From the NCBI GenBank assembly GCA_948144175.1, contig CANXME010000784.1:535001-599000 (forward strand): a stretch of DNA of 64,000 nt, in the 5' to 3' direction. Positions 48,899-60,429 of this stretch are shown here, piece by piece. Source of the DNA: Closterium sp. NIES-65 (taxonomy: Eukaryota; Streptophyta; Zygnematophyceae; Desmidiales; Closteriaceae). The position numbers and the translations under genes are program-made. Under the pieces are notes generated by a model. That model worked only from the letters and a program-made list of their open reading frames with translations, ran no database searches and was not told the DNA's origin. The first letter of the stretch is position 1; every line of letters begins with the position of its first letter.

Positions 48899-51830
48899 GG
48901 TCCCCTTGGGTTTGTTGCGTGTGGTCGTGCCTCCCCAGTGGCCCCTTCTTCCTTCCTCCACGCATGGCACTCACTGCTCTCTCACTTGTGCTTGGGGCCT
49001 TTCCTTGCAATCCCACTCACCACTGCTCTCTCTGTGCCTTGCTGGAGGGGAGGGGCGTGGGGTCAACACCGACGCTCCCTCACGCCTCTGCCCTGTGGCC
49101 GTGCAGGTGCTTGTGGGGACGGGAGGGAAACAGCGCAGCAGCAGATTGAAGTCGCCGCCCTGAGAGAGAGTATGGGGCTGGGCATGGCCTCTCAAGGTAC
49201 GTTACCTTCCTCCTTGCCGGTTCTTTCTCGCTCATCCTTCTCTATCCCTCTTGCCTGTCTTCACTCTCTTGCCTCCTTCCCTCTCTCCGCTCTGCCCCCC
49301 CCCGCCAGATTACTTGGCGTGCAGCAGAGGAGGCTGAGTGGTGGAGACAGGAGGGAGGCAGCACTGCAGCGTATTGCAATCGCCGCCACGAGGGAGAGTA
49401 TGGGGATGGGCGTGGCCTCTCAAGGTGAGCCCTTTGCCTGCTCTTCCGCACTGGACTCGCGTTCTGCTGGAAGCCTGTGGATGCTCATCCTTCTCGTTGC
49501 CCTTTCCTGTCTTTTCAAGCCTGCCCTTGCCATTCCTGTTCTCACTCGCCTCCTTGCCTCCCCTCCTCTCCTCCCCCTTCCAGATCACTCTGCAGGAGTA
49601 GCAGGAGGGGAGAGGATGGAAAGGGAGGGGAGGGGAGGGGAAAGGAGGGGAGGGGAGGGGAAGGGAGTGGAGGGGAGGGGAAGGGAGGGGAGGGGAGGGG
49701 ATATGAGACAGCAGGCGTCGTTGACTCTTCATCTGCCAGTTAAGTGCCTTCTCCCCCCTCACTGACTCGGCAGCACACCACTCGGTTGGGATGGGATGGG
49801 AGAGTATTGGACTTGGGTCTCCTGAACAAGGTGAGCCGCTGTTTCCTCTTCCCTTCACTCGTGCGGCTGCTCATCTTCTCCCTATTCTCACTTCACTTTC
49901 TTGCTCCCTTTGTATCTTTACGCTTCTGCCTGCTCATCTCCCCATGCTCACAGCTGTCCCTTGCTCCCTGCGCCCCTCCCACCGCCTCCCTCGCAGCGCC
50001 CAGTGCAATCATGGCTGCAGCAGGGAGGAAGGGGGCAGCAGGAGGGCAGCAGGAGGGTAGCAGGAGGGTAGCAGGAGGGTAGCAGGAGGGTAGCATGAGG
50101 GCAACAGGAGGGAGTATGGGGTGGGACATGGAGTGCACAAGCAGCAAACCCAGCCCACCACAGCTAAGGACCCTCGCCGCCTCTCTAATCCCATCCCTTG
50201 CGCTTGTGTTGCATTTCGTGTCTTACTTGCACCATGCACCATACACTTTTCCCTGCTGCTCTTTGTCACACGCAAGGGACCTCCCTCCCCAAGATAACAG
50301 GTACAATCTCGGGTAAAGCCTCAGGTATTTGATTCAGTGTGGTTCAGCTGGTACGAGGTCTCTTGGATGTGTCACTGCAGCAGTAATCCATTCACCCCCT
50401 GCACATCGTTCTTTCACTTTCTTTTGACTTCTCTCTCGCTTTACTCACTCGCCTATGTTCTTTTCCTCATTTCCCTTCCCACATCTCTGCTCCCCCTTCA
50501 CACCTCCGTCCTCTTCTCCCCCACCTCCGTCCCTCGTCCCTTCCTCTCTCTGTCCCAATCTGCAACCCTCTCATCCCAGCAGGTCGCTTACACGGGAGTG
50601 GCAGTGGCGGGGGACATGGAGTGCACAGGCAGCACCTGCTCTCCACCCAACCTTCACACAGCTAAGTCCCTGCCCTGCTCTTCCTCTCCTAGTTCTCCCT
50701 CTTGAGCTCGTTTGCTTTCCATGTTAATCATTGCTGCACCTGCTGTTTTTCGTCTCTTCAAGTGCATGCCTCTGGTTGAGCCAAGGCTTCAAGCCACAGT
50801 CCCCTTTTCTTGGGTAATCCGCCCTTGGTATAGCAGGTAAACCCCCCTTTGGTATAACCCCCCCCCCTTGGTATGTGGCTTGCAGGTGAGGCTGAACCAG
50901 TGACCCCCTCCCCTCTCGTCTTTCCGATTGCTTGTTGTGCATCCGCCCTCCTCCTTCACCCCTCGCCTCTCCACCAGTCACTCACTCTTTCTCCGTGGGC
51001 CATTGCAGGTGGAGGGGAGGGGCGTGGGTGTCAACGGCGCCACTCCTGCACGCCCCTCCCCCGCTGGCCCTGCACGTACCCACGGGGATGGGGAGGAGGC
51101 AGCATTGCAGCCGACTGAAATAGTGTTACTAGGGAGAGTATCGGGATGGGTTTGGCCCCTCAAGGTGTGTTACCTCACGCCTTAGCTCACCTCTCCCCTT
51201 GTTCACTTGCTACAGTAGCTCTCCCTTCTCCCCCTTCTGCATTCTCATTTTATTCCACTCTAGTGCTCTTCTGGTTCTGTTCACGCCAACTCACCTGTTC
51301 CTCCCGCCCCTCCCCTCGTCTCCCTCACCTCCCATTTCTGCCCACCAGCAGGTCACTTGGCATCAAGAGAAGACAACAGCAACAGAAGCAGCGAAGCAGA
51401 GTAGCAGATCGGCAGCAGCAGTTGCAGCAGCAAAAGCGGCCAAGGCAGCAGCAGTAGCAGCAGTGGGGGCTGGGGTGGGCAGCCTAGGCTAGGTGAAGCT
51501 GTCGGGAGGTGTGGTATTAGGTGTGGTACGGTAACAGGTGAGGTATGGTATTCTGATCCCCTCCTCTTTCTCTCCCTTCCCCCTCTCCCTTGCAGCCTGA
51601 GGGTGGGAGCACAGGAGAAGGGGCGGGAGAGTGGAGACACCCTCTCACACACCTCCTCCTCTCTCCCTTTTCCCCAGCCGTCCCAGCAGCACCCTACCTG
51701 GACCACAGTGGAGTCCCGCACTTCCTCTAATCCCCCACTCCCCACTTTCCAGCAGCCTCACCATCATGGCGCTCTGCATGGCTCTGGTAGGTACAGGTAG
51801 GTTGGCATGGGGGTGAAGTGACGGGTGGGT
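48899..51830 (+). repeat. Mosaic of duplicated exon-like modules, right part
   Basis: Module D recurs at about 48905 and 50872, A at about 49043 and 51010, and B at about 50765. Module C, an exon-like segment reading about EAALQRIAIAATRESMGMGV followed by caag|gtgag, is at about 49350-49425, with copies at 49125-49197 and a decayed one at 51085-51165. Module E, ending cagctaag or cagttaag, is at about 49710, 50145 and 50655. Small G-rich repeats (ggagggga, about 49618-49700; gcaggagggta, about 50037-50105) lie between. It looks like one or more genes whose small exons and introns were repeatedly copied. Confidence 0.6.
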
Positions 51831-51934
51831 AGGTGGGAAGCATGGGAGCAAGCAGGGAGTTCACTTTCTGAGGGGCAGCATTCTCAGGGGATGTGTCTTG
51901 TGGGGCGGGGTGTGGAGGGTGGAATCGGTGCGGC

Positions 51935-53768
51935 ACGGCACTCAGTGCTCAGGTTCCCAATCTGGGGTGACTTTTGAGTCGACTCAAAACGGCACTCGGT
52001 GCTCGGGTTCCCAATCTGGGGTGACTTTTGAGTCGACTCAAACGGCACTCGGTGCTCAGGTTCCCAATCTGGGGTGACTTTTGAGTCGACTCAAACGGCA
52101 CTCGGTGCTCAGGTTCCCAATCTGGGGTGACTTTTGAGTCGACTCAAACGGCACTCGGTGCTCAGGTTCCCAATCTGGGGTGACTGTTGAGTTGACTCAA
52201 ACGGCACTCGGTGCTCAGGTTCCCAATCTGGGGTGACTTTTGAGTCGACTCAAACGGCACTCGGTGCTCAGGTTCCCAATCTGGGGTGACTTTTGAGTCG
52301 ACTCAAATGGCACTCGGTGCTCAGGTTCCCAATCTGGGGTGACTTTTGAGTCGACTCAAACGGCACTCGGTGCTCAGGTTCCCAATCTGGGGTGACTTTT
52401 GAGTCGACTCAAACGGCACTCGGAGCTCAGGTTCCCAATCTGGGGTGACTTTTGAGTCGACTCAAACGACACTCGGTGCTTAGGTTCCCAATCTGGGGTG
52501 ACTTTTGAGTCGACTCAAACGGCACTCGGTGCTCAGGTTCCCAATCTGGGGTGACTTTTGAGTCGACTCAAACGGCACTCGGTGCTCAGGTTCCCAATCT
52601 GGGGTGACTTTTGAGTCGACTCAAACGGCACTCGGTGCTCAGGTTCCCAATCTGGGGTGACCTTTGAGTCGACTCAAACGGCACTCGGTGCTCAGGTTCA
52701 ATCTGGGGTGACTTTTGAGTCGACTCAAACGGCACTCGGTGCTCAGGTTCCCAATCTGGGGTGACTTTTGAGTCGACTCAAACGGCACTCGGTGCTCAGG
52801 TTCCCAATCTGGGGTGACTTTTGAGTCGACTCAAACGGCACTCGGTGCTCAGGTTCCCAATCTGGGGTGACTTTTGAGTCGACTCAAACGGCACTCGGTG
52901 CTCAGGTTCCGAATCTGGGGTGACTTTTGAGTCGACTCAAACGGCACTCGGTGCTCAGGTTCCCAATCTGGGGTGACTTTTGAGTCGACTCAAACGGCAC
53001 TCGGTGATCAGGTTCCCAATCTGGGGTGACTTTTGAGTCGACTCAAAACGGCACTCGGTGCTCAGGTTCCCAATCTGGGGTGACTTTTGAGTCGACTCAA
53101 ACGGCACTCGGTGCTCAGGTTCCCAATCTGGGGTGACTTTTGAGTCGACTCAAACGGCACTCGGTGCTCAGGTTCCCAATCTGGGGTGACTTTTGAGTCG
53201 ACTCAAACGGCACTCGGTGCTCAGGTTCCCAATCTGGGGTGACTGTTGAGTCGACTCAAACGGCAGTCGGTGCTCAGGTTCCCAATCTGGGGTGACTTTT
53301 GAGTCGACTCAAACGGCACTCGGTGATCAGGTTCCCAATCTGGGGTGACTTTTGAGTCGACTCAAACGGCACTCGGTGCTCAGGTTCCCAATCCGGGGTG
53401 ACTTTTGAGTCAACTCAAACGGCACTCGGTGCTCAGGTTCCCAATCTGGGGTGACTTTTGAGTCGACTCAAACGGCACTCGGTGCTCAGGTTCCCAATCC
53501 GGGGTGACTTTTGAGTCGACTCAAACGGCACTCGGTGCTCAGGTTCCCAATCTGGGGTGACTTTTGAGTCGACTCAAACGGCACTCGGTGATCAGGTTCC
53601 CAATCTGGGGTGACTTTTGAGTCGACTCAAACGGCACTCGGTGCTCAGGTTCCCAATCTGGGGTGACTTTTGAGTCGACTCAAAACGACACTCGGTGCTC
53701 AGGTTCCGAATCTGGGGTGATTTTTGAGTCGACTCAAACGGCACTCGGTGCTCAGGTTCCCAATCTGG
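51935..53768 (+). repeat. 53-bp satellite, about 34 copies, with 18-bp palindrome
   Basis: The unit starts cggcactcggtgctcaggtt, continues cccaatctggggtgac and ends ttttgagtcgactcaaa. TTTTGAGTCGACTCAAA(A) is palindromic and is kept in almost every unit; variants (ttgactc, gttgag) are rare. The array starts after module-type DNA and ends at 53768 where unique sequence begins. Confidence 0.95.
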
Positions 53769-53994
53769 CGTTTAAGGCTTCATGGACACCGTCAGAGCCG
53801 ACCGGCCGGCGGCTCTGGTTCGCGTCAGCTCTAGCTACGTCAGGGGCAGGATTTGAGTCTTGGGCTGGAAGCGATTTTCCACTGCCACACTTCGCCCGAC
53901 AAAGCGCAACTTCTGCGAATGGTGTTTCCAAAAGGGGGTGGGCTGTCTGCTGCTCCTACTGCTGGCAGGTGAAGTTGGGGTGCTTGCTGCCCTC

Positions 53995-54750
53995 TGTATC
54001 CTCTCTCTGATCACTTCCCCCTCTACCTTCCCCCTCTACCTTCCCCCTCTACCTTCCCTCTCTACCTTCCCTCTCTACCTTCCCGCTCTACCTTCCCTCT
54101 CTACCTTCCCGCTCTACCTTCCCTCTCTACCTTCCCTCTCTACCATCCCTCTCTACCTTCCTCTCTACCTTCCCTCTCACCTCATGCCTCTGTATCCACC
54201 CCTTCTCTCTGCTTTCCTCCCCCTGTATCCTCCCTCTATCACCTCTCTCTCTGTTCTCCTACATCTGTATTCTCCCTCTATCACCTCTGTCTCTGTTTTC
54301 CTCCCGTTATTGGCCCTCTATCCCCTCTCTCTTTCTGTTTTCCTCCATATGTGTCCTCCCTCTATCACCTCTCTCTCTCTGTTTTCTTACCTCTGTCACC
54401 TCCCTCTCGGTTTTCCTACCTCTGTCACCCCAAGCTCTGTTTTCCTACCTCTGTCACCTCTCTCTCTGTTTTCCTACCTCTGTCACCCCTCTCTCTGTTT
54501 TCCTACCTCTGTCACCCCTCTCTCTGTTTTCCTACCTCTGTCACCTCTCTCTGTTTTCCTACCTCTGTCACCTCTCTTTGTTTTCCTACCTCTGTCACCT
54601 CTCTCTCTGTTTTCCTACCTTTGTCACATCTCTCTCTGATTTCCTTCCTCTGTCACCTGTCTCGCTGTTTTTTTACCTCTGTCACCTCTCTGTTTTCCTA
54701 CCTCTGTCACCTTTCTCTCTGTTTTCCTACCTCTGTATCCTTCCTCCGTC
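53995..54750 (+). repeat. CT-rich minisatellites (taccttccctct, then a 27-29 bp unit)
   Basis: A 12-bp ctctaccttccc repeat runs to about 54175, then longer units around ctctgtttt-cctacctctgtcacc from about 54210 to 54745. Frames are Leu/Ser/Pro/Phe-rich repeats without gene support. Confidence 0.9.
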
Positions 54751-54835
54751 ACCTCTCTAATGGTCCGTATATTGATATGGCCGAAAGGTACACACGTACA
54801 GGTTTGGTAAGCATGCAAGTCAAAACCTATCCCAT

Positions 54836-55813
54836 CTACAGTTCCACAAGTGGCTCCAAAACAGCAAAGCAATCTCCTAGGTGTAGTTCTTGGCCGATAC
54901 CCCTGACCGAGGGGTTCTCAGCGGCTGCCGCCTCACCCAACCTCATGAGCAACCCCACTGACTGTGCTCTCTGAAGTGCAACCGACCACCGCTGCCTGAA
55001 CTGATGCAGAAACTTAGCGGCATAGTAGGAGTTAGAATCGGCGTTGAAGTGGCGCCGAGCCGCCGTGTCTGCCAGGAGTTCTAGGAAGACGGAGACCTCT
55101 GCACAAGGGCAGCCATAAGTCTCCACCGCCAATGGGAAGAAACCAACCGTCTCAGGTCTACTTGAATAGTGCCCAATCTTTTTGTCTGCCTGCTCCCTTG
55201 CCGCCCATCCCCTTCCTTTCTGTGCCTCCGGGTCCCGTATGTTGATAGGGTCTGTCACAGTCACATCACACACCCATACTGCCCCGCTGCTCCTGTCGGT
55301 CATGGTGAAGTCGGCCGTCTGCTCTTCGATGGGGCAATGGGCCGCCGACTCACTGTGGACTATGAATCCCGCATCTTGGGCCATGCTGATGCAGGCGTCA
55401 CGGACCTCGTTGTGAGTGTTGATGCGGTGCTTGCCGGTGCCGCAGCGTAGGAGGTGATTTGGGAGGCGGGGGTCGATGATCGCTGTGTGGTCCGCGCAGT
55501 CACAGTTTTTGGGAGTGGAGAAGGGCAAGCCGAGCCGAAATCTGACGGCGTTGGCGAAGTGGACCGGTCTAATGCGCCTATTCGGGGCTATTGGTATCGC
55601 TGTCAACCAATCCCCAGCACCGTATCCCGTCAAGGAGAACATCCGCTGCGTGTGGCCTGCAAACGGATTCAGCGGCATCTTCCTCGCTTCCTGAACCTGC
55701 ACCGCGTAGCGACTGCCGTGGACTTGGAGGGCGAGGGCGTGCTGCAGCTTCACGTCCGTCCGTTTCAGACGCTCCCGTTCCAACAGCTCACGTGCGTCCG
55801 AAGGCAGGGTGGT
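54836..55813 (-). pseudogene. Non-LTR element, C-terminal part (PD-(D/E)XK-like)
   Basis: After a short helical part it reads SLTGYGAGDWLTAIPIAPNR, then ANAVRFRLGLPF, a Cys/His segment C-x-C-x-x-H, PRLPNHLLRCGTGKHRINTH, and ADFTMTDRSSGAVWVCDVTV, then TDP. The H..H..D-[FL]...[VW]-x-x-D-V-T-V order resembles the restriction-endonuclease-like fold at the C-terminus of several algal and moss RT proteins. Assignment rests on motif pattern only. Confidence 0.7.
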
Positions 55814-55816
55814 CTA

Positions 55817-57187
55817 GCACTCAGTGAGCCAGGAGTGGAGTGGAGTGCTCTCGTCTGTCGGCAGGAGCATATGGCCGACTGCGTGCGACAGGGCAGAATC
55901 TGGGGACAGAGTGAGCGTGGAGAAGAGCTGCGCCGCCTGCGTGAAACTTGCGACGAATCCGTATACGCCCTCGATGAGAGGGTCTGTAATCCCTACACCC
56001 CCAAGAGACGGAGGAAGGGTCGCTTGAGCCCACACACGCGACAGTTCCGCTCTACCCGCTGGAGCTCGGATATTGCACGAGGTAAGCAATATCATCAAGA
56101 GATCGCGACCCCACTGCGTCCAAGTGTCCCGGGAGATGAGATTGAGGGGGGTCGTCCGTGTGAGGTACGCCACGCGCCGGGAGATGCAGCGCGTGATCAG
56201 CAGCGAAGCGACCTGCGGATCCGCCCGCTCGATGAGTGGCAAGGGCTTGGCCATCTCCCCCAATTGCCCAGCCAGGAAAGTAGATGCCCCGTCTGCTGCA
56301 CCGATGAAACTTCCCAAGAGCCGGACGCCGTCCTTGCAGAAAGGGACTGCTCGCGGCAGCTCGGTTGAGTCGCACGTTCGTGCGCTCCAAGCCGTGCACT
56401 TCTGCGGGTTGTGCTTCAGGCCCAGGATTTCCAGCTTTGAGGTGAAGTGGTTGAAGGCAGCTACAGTTGCACGTTTTTCCCCCACGAAGGTCACGTCGTC
56501 CGCATACGCCAAACAAAGCACATCAGGGTGCGCTGCTGCAGTGTCGCGAAGTGTGGGGTGAATCCCCGCAGCGAACAGGAGAGGGCCTAGTGGGTCGCCC
56601 TGGCGAACGCCTTGTTCACTTTGCAAGGGGTCGCTTGTAAAATTTGCATCCAGATGCAGCTGCGACGGGTTACCGTAAGTCAGTTTGACCAGCGGTAGTA
56701 GTGGAGAAAGGCTGGGTTCTTGTAACGCAACTGCGATAGCCTATCGCGAAATGCTGTTGAAAGCATTCGCGATGTCGGCTTGCAGTACCAGGCTGTTCGG
56801 GTGGCCATCCACGTACGTTCGGGTTGCATGAATTATTGCTTCCGCTCCACCCGGCACTGCCACGCCGTACTGTAGGGGTAGGAAGTATTCACGTGCAGCA
56901 TCCCCCATGACCAAGAGCGCAGCCTTGGCAGCCAGCCGCATCAGGCATTCGCCTATTGCGATTGGTCGGGCCCCGCCCCCAGGTTTGGCCAGGGCTATGA
57001 GTCGAGACGCTGTGAGCAGGTCCGCCACCGAGTCTGGGAGATTTCCTCCCAGAATTGTATTAACCAAGGCATGCAGATGGGTGCAGACAGATGCGTTGGA
57101 TATTACAGCGTCTCGCAGGTGCTCAAATGTTGTACCCGAAGGTCCGGCACCGACACCATTCTCGCATCGCCCGAGGAGCTTCGCAAA
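55817..57187 (-). pseudogene. Non-LTR element, reverse transcriptase domain
   Basis: Motifs in order: ALAKPGGGARPIAIGECLMR, LVLQADIANAFNSISR (motif A, Asp), then after the TAG GVRQGDPLGPLLFAAG (motif B), CLAYADDVTFVG (motif C, Y/ADD) and KLEILGLKHNPQKC (motif D/E). Spacing is standard for non-LTR RTs. The catalytic Asp residues are intact despite the stops. Confidence 0.9.
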
Positions 57188-59356
57188 TCACGCATGGGAA
57201 ATGCCCAGGGGCTGAGTGTTGGCTGCTTGCCAGGTCAGCGGTTCATCGCCCGCTGGTGGATGCTTATGTCGGAGCTCGTCCAGGATTTCTGGACTCGGTG
57301 TACAGACGGGTGTTGACTCGAGCGCCAGCACGGCTCTGCGCAGACTGCCACGTTTTGCCAATCCCTCGGCTCTGCTCAATACACCTGTCACGTCGGGTCG
57401 GTGGCGTGGGGGCGGAGGGGCGTTGACCGCGTTTACCGTATCCTGGTAGAGCTGCGACCATTCGCCACGATGGAAAGCCTGAAGACGGTCCTTGATTTGT
57501 GGCCAATTTGGGTGTTTTGGCAAAGCCTGGCGAAGGGTCAGACGCGGGAGGAAAAGAAGCAGTTTCCAACCCGCTTCGGAGTCAGGGTTTCGCAAGAGGT
57601 GGTGTAGCGGGGTCAGGAGTGCCAGCAAAAATAACTGGCTCAGGTTTGGCAGTAATCGTCTCGACAGCGGCAGTTGGCAACTGTCGCAGAGGGTGGAGAT
57701 GTCCCAATTCGCGATGTCAGCGAATTTATCCCCCATCTCCGCCAGCTCTACTGGCGAAAAATAGCGGGGGCGGTGCGGGGCCGATCCTGGCACAGGGTGA
57801 AGGGATGCGGTCCGATGTCTGCGTGCGCGACCCGATGTCGTTGGTTGCTGCCGAGTTGGATTCTCATCCGTTCGATCAGCATCCAATGGCCCTGCGCGCC
57901 CCTCTGTTCCAGGTATTCTCCTCTCCGTCCCTACTCTCGTTGCCTCTGCTCCATCCCCTTCATCATCATTTTCACTCTCTGGCTCTGCTTCCGTGGTATA
58001 AGAGGGGTCATTTCTCTCCCCTTCCTCATTGGCAGCAACTAGAGCAATTAAAGCCCGACGTCCCGCAGCCTGAAACCCGTTCTCGGGCCCTCCACCCGTT
58101 CCGCTAACCGCCTGCCTCCTCTCTTCCCGCGCTGCTCGGCCTCGCGTTGGTGATTGCTGGAGCTCCCGAGCCGTCGCCAGAGCGCGTTGCCGCCTGGTCG
58201 GCAGTGGTCGCCAAGCCTCAGTCTGAGCCCGGAAGGGCGACCACGGCGACGAAGCTCCCGGTGCCTCTGGCTCCGAAGCCCTCGACAACATCCGCTGAAA
58301 AGCCTCCTCGCCCCAGACCCGCGGCTCCCTTTGCCGCAGCTGGCGCTCAGTTTGCGGCCCCCGCTGCTGCTGAGCGGTCCGCCCCGTCTGCGCCAACTGC
58401 TCCCCAGGCTCCACTTGAAGCCACGACAAAGACTGACGCCGCACTCCCGGCTCCCGCTCCCGTTGGGCCACCAGCTGCTGGCCACGAGCCGCAGACTTCT
58501 GCGCCTGCTTCGTCCCTGCTCCCGGTGTCCGCCACCATTGGCGGCCCGGTACAGTTGAATGTGCCCTTTGTAGTGGACCTGGCTGCCCCTGTTGCGCCGC
58601 CCGTGGCCCAGCAGGCGCAGCTGGCGTCGCAGTCTCGTCCTCCCTCGCCGGGCCGTCGCCTGTCTCGCCCCCAATCCCCAGCGCCCCAACAGGATCGGGC
58701 GTCCTCCCGGCGCCGGCGCAATTCTCCCCGGCGCAATCAACGGTCGGGTCAGTGGCATCCTCACCGTGGCGGTCGCGGTGGCTGGTGGGGCTCTCACGGT
58801 CGCAATGGCGGGGGGTCGTATGATCCGCCCGTGAGGATGGCGGATCTGCAAAAGGCGGTAACGACCGCGATGCGTGAGGAGAGGGCTGCTCAGACCCAAG
58901 GCAGCTCGCATGTTGCCGCCTCCTATCCAACTCAGCGTCTGGCGGCGCTTTTTGGGGTTTCGCTCCCTGCTGCGCTAGTCCATTCTCGCGTTCCGGCCCC
59001 ATCGCCTCCCGCTGTTGCCGCGTGTGCTCCTGTTCCAGGGTCGCGGTTCCATCTTCCGCCCGTTCCGCCCGTGGCGGGAGTCGAATTTGTGGCTGTGGGA
59101 AACGGGGCGGTGACGGCGGGTGGCCCGGCTCCTCTTGCCGTTGAGGAGCCATTCCAGTTCCTTGCTCAGGCGCTGCAACCCCCTCAGGCCCGTGTTCCGG
59201 AGGCGACCCTCGGCCTGCTCTTACGTCTCGCGGAGAGCTTTCACGCACTGCTTTTGATACAGGTTCTTGCACATTCGTCTCTCCCTGCGGCCCCCCCTGA
59301 GTTGTTCTAGGATCGACATCGCGATTCTTGCCTGGACGCAGCCGATCAGCTTGCAA
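57188..59356 (-). pseudogene. Non-LTR element, N-terminal Arg/Gln-rich and helical region
   Basis: About 550 residues of disordered, Arg/Gln/Glu/Pro-rich sequence are followed by a helical part: ADIANWDISTLCDSCQLPL, LLPNLSQLFLLALLTPLHH, LLRNPDSEAGWKLLLFLPRL. A block like those just before RT in LINE-type elements comes next (GLAKRGSLRRAVLALEST, LRHKHPP). The frame starts at a non-ATG codon at 59356, so the real start is unknown. Confidence 0.7.
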
Positions 59357-59846
59357 GGCTGCTGGCGCCCGTGCTGGCTGCGCCCGCCGAGGGAGGCGTT
59401 GCGGCGGCGGGGTCGCTTGATGAGGCTGTGCGCGGCTTGCGGCGCCATTTGCGTGCTGGTTCTGGAGCCGCCGCGATCAGCGCAAGCACGCTTGTGGTCC
59501 GGGAGCTGTGGCGCTCCCTGACGGGCATTCTTCATGCCCTCGGAGCTCACCGCATGTAGACGCGGGCTCCGGCTTTGCCATTAGAGGTTTGCGCGGCTAG
59601 GCCGCGATAGGACTTGCCATGTTTGTATACCCGTTACGAGCAACTCTGTGTGTTGTGTGCTTGTCGTTGCCTCACGCGCGGCCGAAGGCCGCGCTGTCGA
59701 GCGTCGGCCGCCTCCGGCGGCCGGCGCGAGCCGCTCGGTTAGGAGAAACAAATGAAGAGAACCGAACAATGAGGAGAGCTAGCTGAAGAGGAGCACTTTA
59801 TACTAGATTGGAGAGTGCTGGAGAGGCTAAGGAATAGCTCCTAGGG

Positions 59847-59926
<80 letters not shown>

Positions 59927-60173
59927 GGCCCTCGTATTAAATAAGGGGTGCTATGCTGTGTGCTGTGCCATGCTGTGTGTTGTGCTATGCTGGGTGCTGT
60001 GCTGTGCTGGGTGCTATGTCATGATTGTTGGAAACAAGTAACTTAAGCACCCCTATCGTGTCGAAACACCAAGTCAGAAGCGAAGCGAAACATATCGAAG
60101 CATCAGCGTGTCAACCCTCGGAGGTTGAACAATTGCGAGAGGTTATGCGAAAGTCAAAGGTCCACGACCTTTG
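59357..60173. other. Spacer with CT microsatellite
   Basis: (CT)n runs from 59848 to 59922, followed by a short tgctatgctgtgtgctgtgc repeat to about 60025. No gene recognised. Confidence 0.7.
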
Positions 60174-60429
60174 TGTCAGATTTATATGACATAGCTATTG
60201 TAGGCTATAGTGGGGTAGCACATATGGGGTACAGCTTTCTGGGGTTTGTACTTGTACACGACTTTCACTTAGTCATTCCATTCTCGTTCTAACTTTCTCG
60301 TGGTATCGAGCTTTCTTGCCTAGGGCCCACCACATCGAAACCTGTTTTTTCCTGACCGGAGCGCGCTCCCCGAGTCGCGCTCCCTTCTCTGCCTTCGTCG
60401 AGCCGCCCTAGCGGCCACGTCGCGTCGCC

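Larger units (their letters stand above)
54836..59356 (-). mobile_element. Non-LTR retrotransposon with C-terminal nuclease-like domain
   Basis: The minus strand keeps one frame over about 1507 codons, broken by three stops only (TGA at 57188-57190, TAG at 56741-56743, TAG at 55814-55816). No LTRs are seen. The 5' end is not defined; frames near 59356-59550 may be its leader. A 3' tail and target duplication were not identified. Confidence 0.85.

Noticed and set aside
47885..49765. 626-codon plus-strand frame and two overlapping ones
   Set aside because: They are produced by the 19-bp repeat, which is open in all three frames; the flanks are shuffled repeat modules.
51935..53768. CRISPR-like array
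   Set aside because: Units are contiguous with no variable spacers, and the DNA is eukaryotic; it is a satellite.
58147..59310. 387-codon plus-strand frame
   Set aside because: Antisense to the N-terminal part of the non-LTR element, which has same-frame continuity with the RT; composition is a mirror of it.
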